Positions 5,157 through 6,565 of a stretch of 6,565 nt of DNA are shown in pieces (position 1 is the stretch's first letter; every line of letters starts with the position of its first letter). The position numbers and the translations under genes are program-made. The notes under the pieces are model-generated. The model did not search any database. It saw only the letters and a list, made by a program, of their open reading frames with translations, and was not told the origin of the DNA. The stretch is from Oscillospiraceae bacterium (GTDB lineage Bacteria > Bacillota > Clostridia > Oscillospirales > Oscillospiraceae): NCBI GenBank assembly GCA_020025175.1, contig JAHHSM010000095.1, forward strand, positions 1 to 6,565, written 5' to 3'.

Positions 5157-5546
5157 CTAAATCTCCTCAGAAACGGATCTTTTGTACTGTCCCGCATAAA
5201 TCAGTTTGGAGTTCACGATTTCTGTTGCACGATTCTGGATATTGTTCATCCTTCTGACCCATTCCATCTGGTCTGTGGCTTTCAGTTGTTCCGTGACACC
5301 TTCCTGCATGGCTATTTCATCTACTAACCGAAAGAACATCTCCTGGGCCTGCTGATCCACTTCGGCAAGGTGCGGATAGAGGGTGCATTTAGTCATCATA
5401 TTTTAGTACTTGATTCGGTGGTGTTGTTTGAGGTACAATCTGCGGCGCTGGCCCCATACGCCGATCTTGTATTCCGGCTGCTCCGGCAGGTAGTAATCGC
5501 CCTGCTGTGTGTATGTGCCTCCGAGTTCTTTAAATAATGTTTTCGT
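5157..5546 (-). pseudogene. tnpV: TnpV family transposon protein, degenerate
   Basis: Read through, the frame gives about 128 residues matching the TnpV family of Tn4451-type clostridial elements. An N-terminal block LFKELGGTYTQQGDYYLPEQ is followed by IGVWGQRRRLYLKQHHR, then YPHLAEVDQQAQEMFFRLV, GVTEQLKATDQMEWVRRMNN and a C-terminal RATEIVNSKLIY. Two lesions are visible. The expected start, 8 bases after AGGAGG (5560-5555), is ACG (5546-5544) instead of ATG, and codon 48 is TAA (5405-5403), between IKY and NMMTK where the family reads straight through. A shorter product could start at ATG 5399, but no ribosome site is seen there. The molecular role of TnpV is unproven; it is a small accessory protein of mobile elements. 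Family assignment is secure, and loss of function is likely. Confidence 0.85.
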
Positions 5547-5551
5547 AGCAA

Positions 5552-5588
5552 AAGCCTCCTTTGTGCTACCATTGTACAAAGGAGGCTT
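5552..5588 (-). promoter_or_regulatory. Inverted repeat enclosing the tnpV ribosome site
   Basis: AAGCCTCCTTTGT (5552-5564) and ACAAAGGAGGCTT (5576-5588) are perfect 13-base inverted arms around an 11-base loop. In a minus-strand transcript that crosses both arms, the AGGAGG of tnpV is fully paired with CCTCCT. A -10-like TACAAT (5576-5571) lies in the loop region, so a transcript starting from it would carry only the second arm and leave the ribosome site free. Confidence 0.6.
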
Positions 5589-5603
5589 AACTTTTGCGAT
5601 TGT

Positions 5604-5620
5604 GCGATTTTGAAAATCGC
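5604..5620. repeat. 17-base near-perfect palindrome upstream of tnpV
   Basis: GCGATTTT-G-AAAATCGC has perfect 8-base arms around one central base. It lies between the large glycine-rich-protein gene and the tnpV hairpin, with a further TGCGATT copy just beside it (5595-5601). It could be an operator or a recombinase site, or a weak terminator for the upstream gene. Confidence 0.4.
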
Positions 5621-5669
5621 AGTTTTAGTAACTTGAGTAAGTCGTAAAATGGGCTTTCCTGAGGCAATA

Positions 5670-6565
5670 TCAAACAGCTTCGTGTGCATCCAGTTGTAGC
5701 TGCAATTGTCCGGCCAGTGTTTCAGCTTCTTCTGTTAGACTGCCATCCTCTGTCAGTATCGGGGTGTCAAGTACCGATTTAACAGACAATGCCGTTGAAA
5801 CGGTCATTGCAATAATCTTTTTGCTTTCTGATGAATATACAGAATAGTCAGTACCCTCATCTGCCACTACTGATTCCATGCGGTGAATCAACGGTAGAAA
5901 ATAAGCATCCAGCCTTGCAAGAAGATTATGGAACATATATGTTCTTCTCCGGATTGCCACACACTGCATGGCTCCGGTTTCCAGTTGCTCACAGATTACA
6001 TCTGTTTCGGCAGCGTTCGCTTTGGCCTCCTCCAGACCTTTTCCGGCTTTTGCTCCGGTCAGAAGGCCCATAACCAGCAGCGCAGGGCCGGCTACCAAAC
6101 CACCAAGTACTGCCATACCTCCAGCCATTCCAAGACCACCGGCTGACAGCGATCCTCCACCGAAAAAGGCCAATGTAGCATTAGATGCCGCAGCTCCGCT
6201 TAAAGTGCTGATTGCAGTGCCTGTGGACGCCGTAGCAAAAGTTGTTGCGGCACTGTAAGCACCGAAAGCCGCTAGAGCACCGCCGGTCACACCTGCGATG
6301 GATCCTGCTGCAAGCGAACTCACGAAGTGTTTCAGTTCTCCGATTTCCTCGAAGGATGTTTGGTCTACATGGAATTTGCTGAGTTCCATCAAACCGGCGG
6401 ATTCCGTAAAATCAACATTTTTGATTCGAGTGAAGGTATCCAGGAAAGACTTCATGCTATTGGACAGAACGAACAGCTTTTCCTGTCCGAGATTTTCCAG
6501 AGAGTCCTCGCACTGATGACGAAGTTCTTCCAGACGCTTTGCTGCAGATGCAGCACGCTCTTCTG
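5670..6565 (-). CDS. Large protein with glycine-rich hydrophobic core, function unknown (5' partial)
   Basis: The minus-strand frame is open from the right window edge to TGA (5672-5670). At least 297 codons are visible and the true start lies outside; the internal ATG at 6455 has no ribosome site. The visible N-terminal part is polar, charged and helical (EERAASAAKRLEELRHQ), suggesting a coiled coil. Next comes a long Gly/Ala-rich hydrophobic region (about 6048-6323) with many GxxxG-like spacings, for example GGGSLSAGGLGMAGGMAVLGG, resembling glycine-zipper segments that insert into or pack against membranes. A conserved-looking IRRRTYMFHNLLARLDAYFLPLI block follows (about 5886-5954), then an acidic tail. 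I have a general memory of similar uncharacterised proteins in gut Clostridia and other bacteria but know no tested function. A membrane-associated or pore-like role is only a guess. Confidence 0.8.
   Translation of the reverse strand, partial: EERAASAAKRLEELRHQCEDSLENLGQEKLFVLSNSMKSFLDTFTRIKNVDFTESAGLMELSKFHVDQTSFEEIGELKHFVSSLAAGSIAGVTGGALAAFGAYSAATTFATASTGTAISTLSGAAASNATLAFFGGGSLSAGGLGMAGGMAVLGGLVAGPALLVMGLLTGAKAGKGLEEAKANAAETDVICEQLETGAMQCVAIRRRTYMFHNLLARLDAYFLPLIHRMESVVADEGTDYSVYSSESKKIIAMTVSTALSVKSVLDTPILTEDGSLTEEAETLAGQLQLQLDAHEAV

Noticed and set aside
5396..5689. A 97-codon minus-strand ORF across the tnpV leader
   Set aside because: It is a shifted frame over tnpV: the true tnpV peptide (LFKELGGTY, IGVWGQRRR) is in another frame, and this one is serine- and arginine-rich with no family-like pattern.
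5831..6516. Several plus-strand ORFs opposite the glycine-rich protein
   Set aside because: They are antisense shadows of a long minus-strand frame with coherent protein features.
1..6565. CRISPR array, tRNA or rRNA genes, complete insertion sequence
   Set aside because: No regularly spaced repeats, no cloverleaf-like segment, no transposase with catalytic motifs and no paired terminal repeats were seen.

Overview
The window looks like an accessory region from a gut-type Clostridia (Bacillota, Lachnospiraceae-like) chromosome or integrative element. I infer this from the strong AAGGAGG-type ribosome sites, the moderate GC content, a TnpV family gene and a YpsA-like SLOG gene. No rRNA, tRNA, CRISPR array or complete transposase/integrase is present.

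Left part (1-3292). A 940-residue Z1-domain ATPase on the minus strand starts an operon. The next gene overlaps it by 11 bases and is cut by the window edge after 25 codons. Z1 proteins of this kind belong to the defence and restriction gene sets that combine a MutL/GHKL-type ATPase, Z1, a PD-(D/E)XK protein and AIPR, sometimes with a cytosine methyltransferase (the MZA type). Upstream of Z1 is about 400 bases of AT-rich DNA without a gene. It holds two related palindromes 42 bp apart and a strong GC-rich hairpin that probably ends the upstream transcript.

Middle part (3293-4652). A divergent pair, a 146-residue SLOG (YpsA/DUF1273-like) protein on minus and an 80-residue XRE repressor on plus, shares an intergenic region with three copies of a near-palindrome, consensus ACGATATATCGT. 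One copy covers the predicted transcription start of the SLOG gene, one its -35 region, and one lies just before the XRE ribosome site, so mutual control by the XRE protein is likely. After XRE come a terminator, a thioredoxin-like gene broken by one in-frame TAG, and the start of a small unrecognised ORF that runs into a bidirectional terminator.

Right part (4653-6565), all on minus. In transcription order there is a large protein with a glycine-rich hydrophobic core (5' end outside the window), a tnpV pseudogene (ACG where ATG is expected, plus an in-frame TAA), a double-stranded-RNA-binding-domain reading frame broken by one TAG, and a 55-residue very acidic protein. The tnpV ribosome site lies inside a 13-bp inverted repeat laid out like the read-through protection hairpins of IS10 and IS50.

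The parts most worth a second look are the Z1-led operon with its palindromic upstream region, the triple operator of the XRE/SLOG pair, the tnpV hairpin, and the cluster of three otherwise intact genes that each carry a single nonsense codon.
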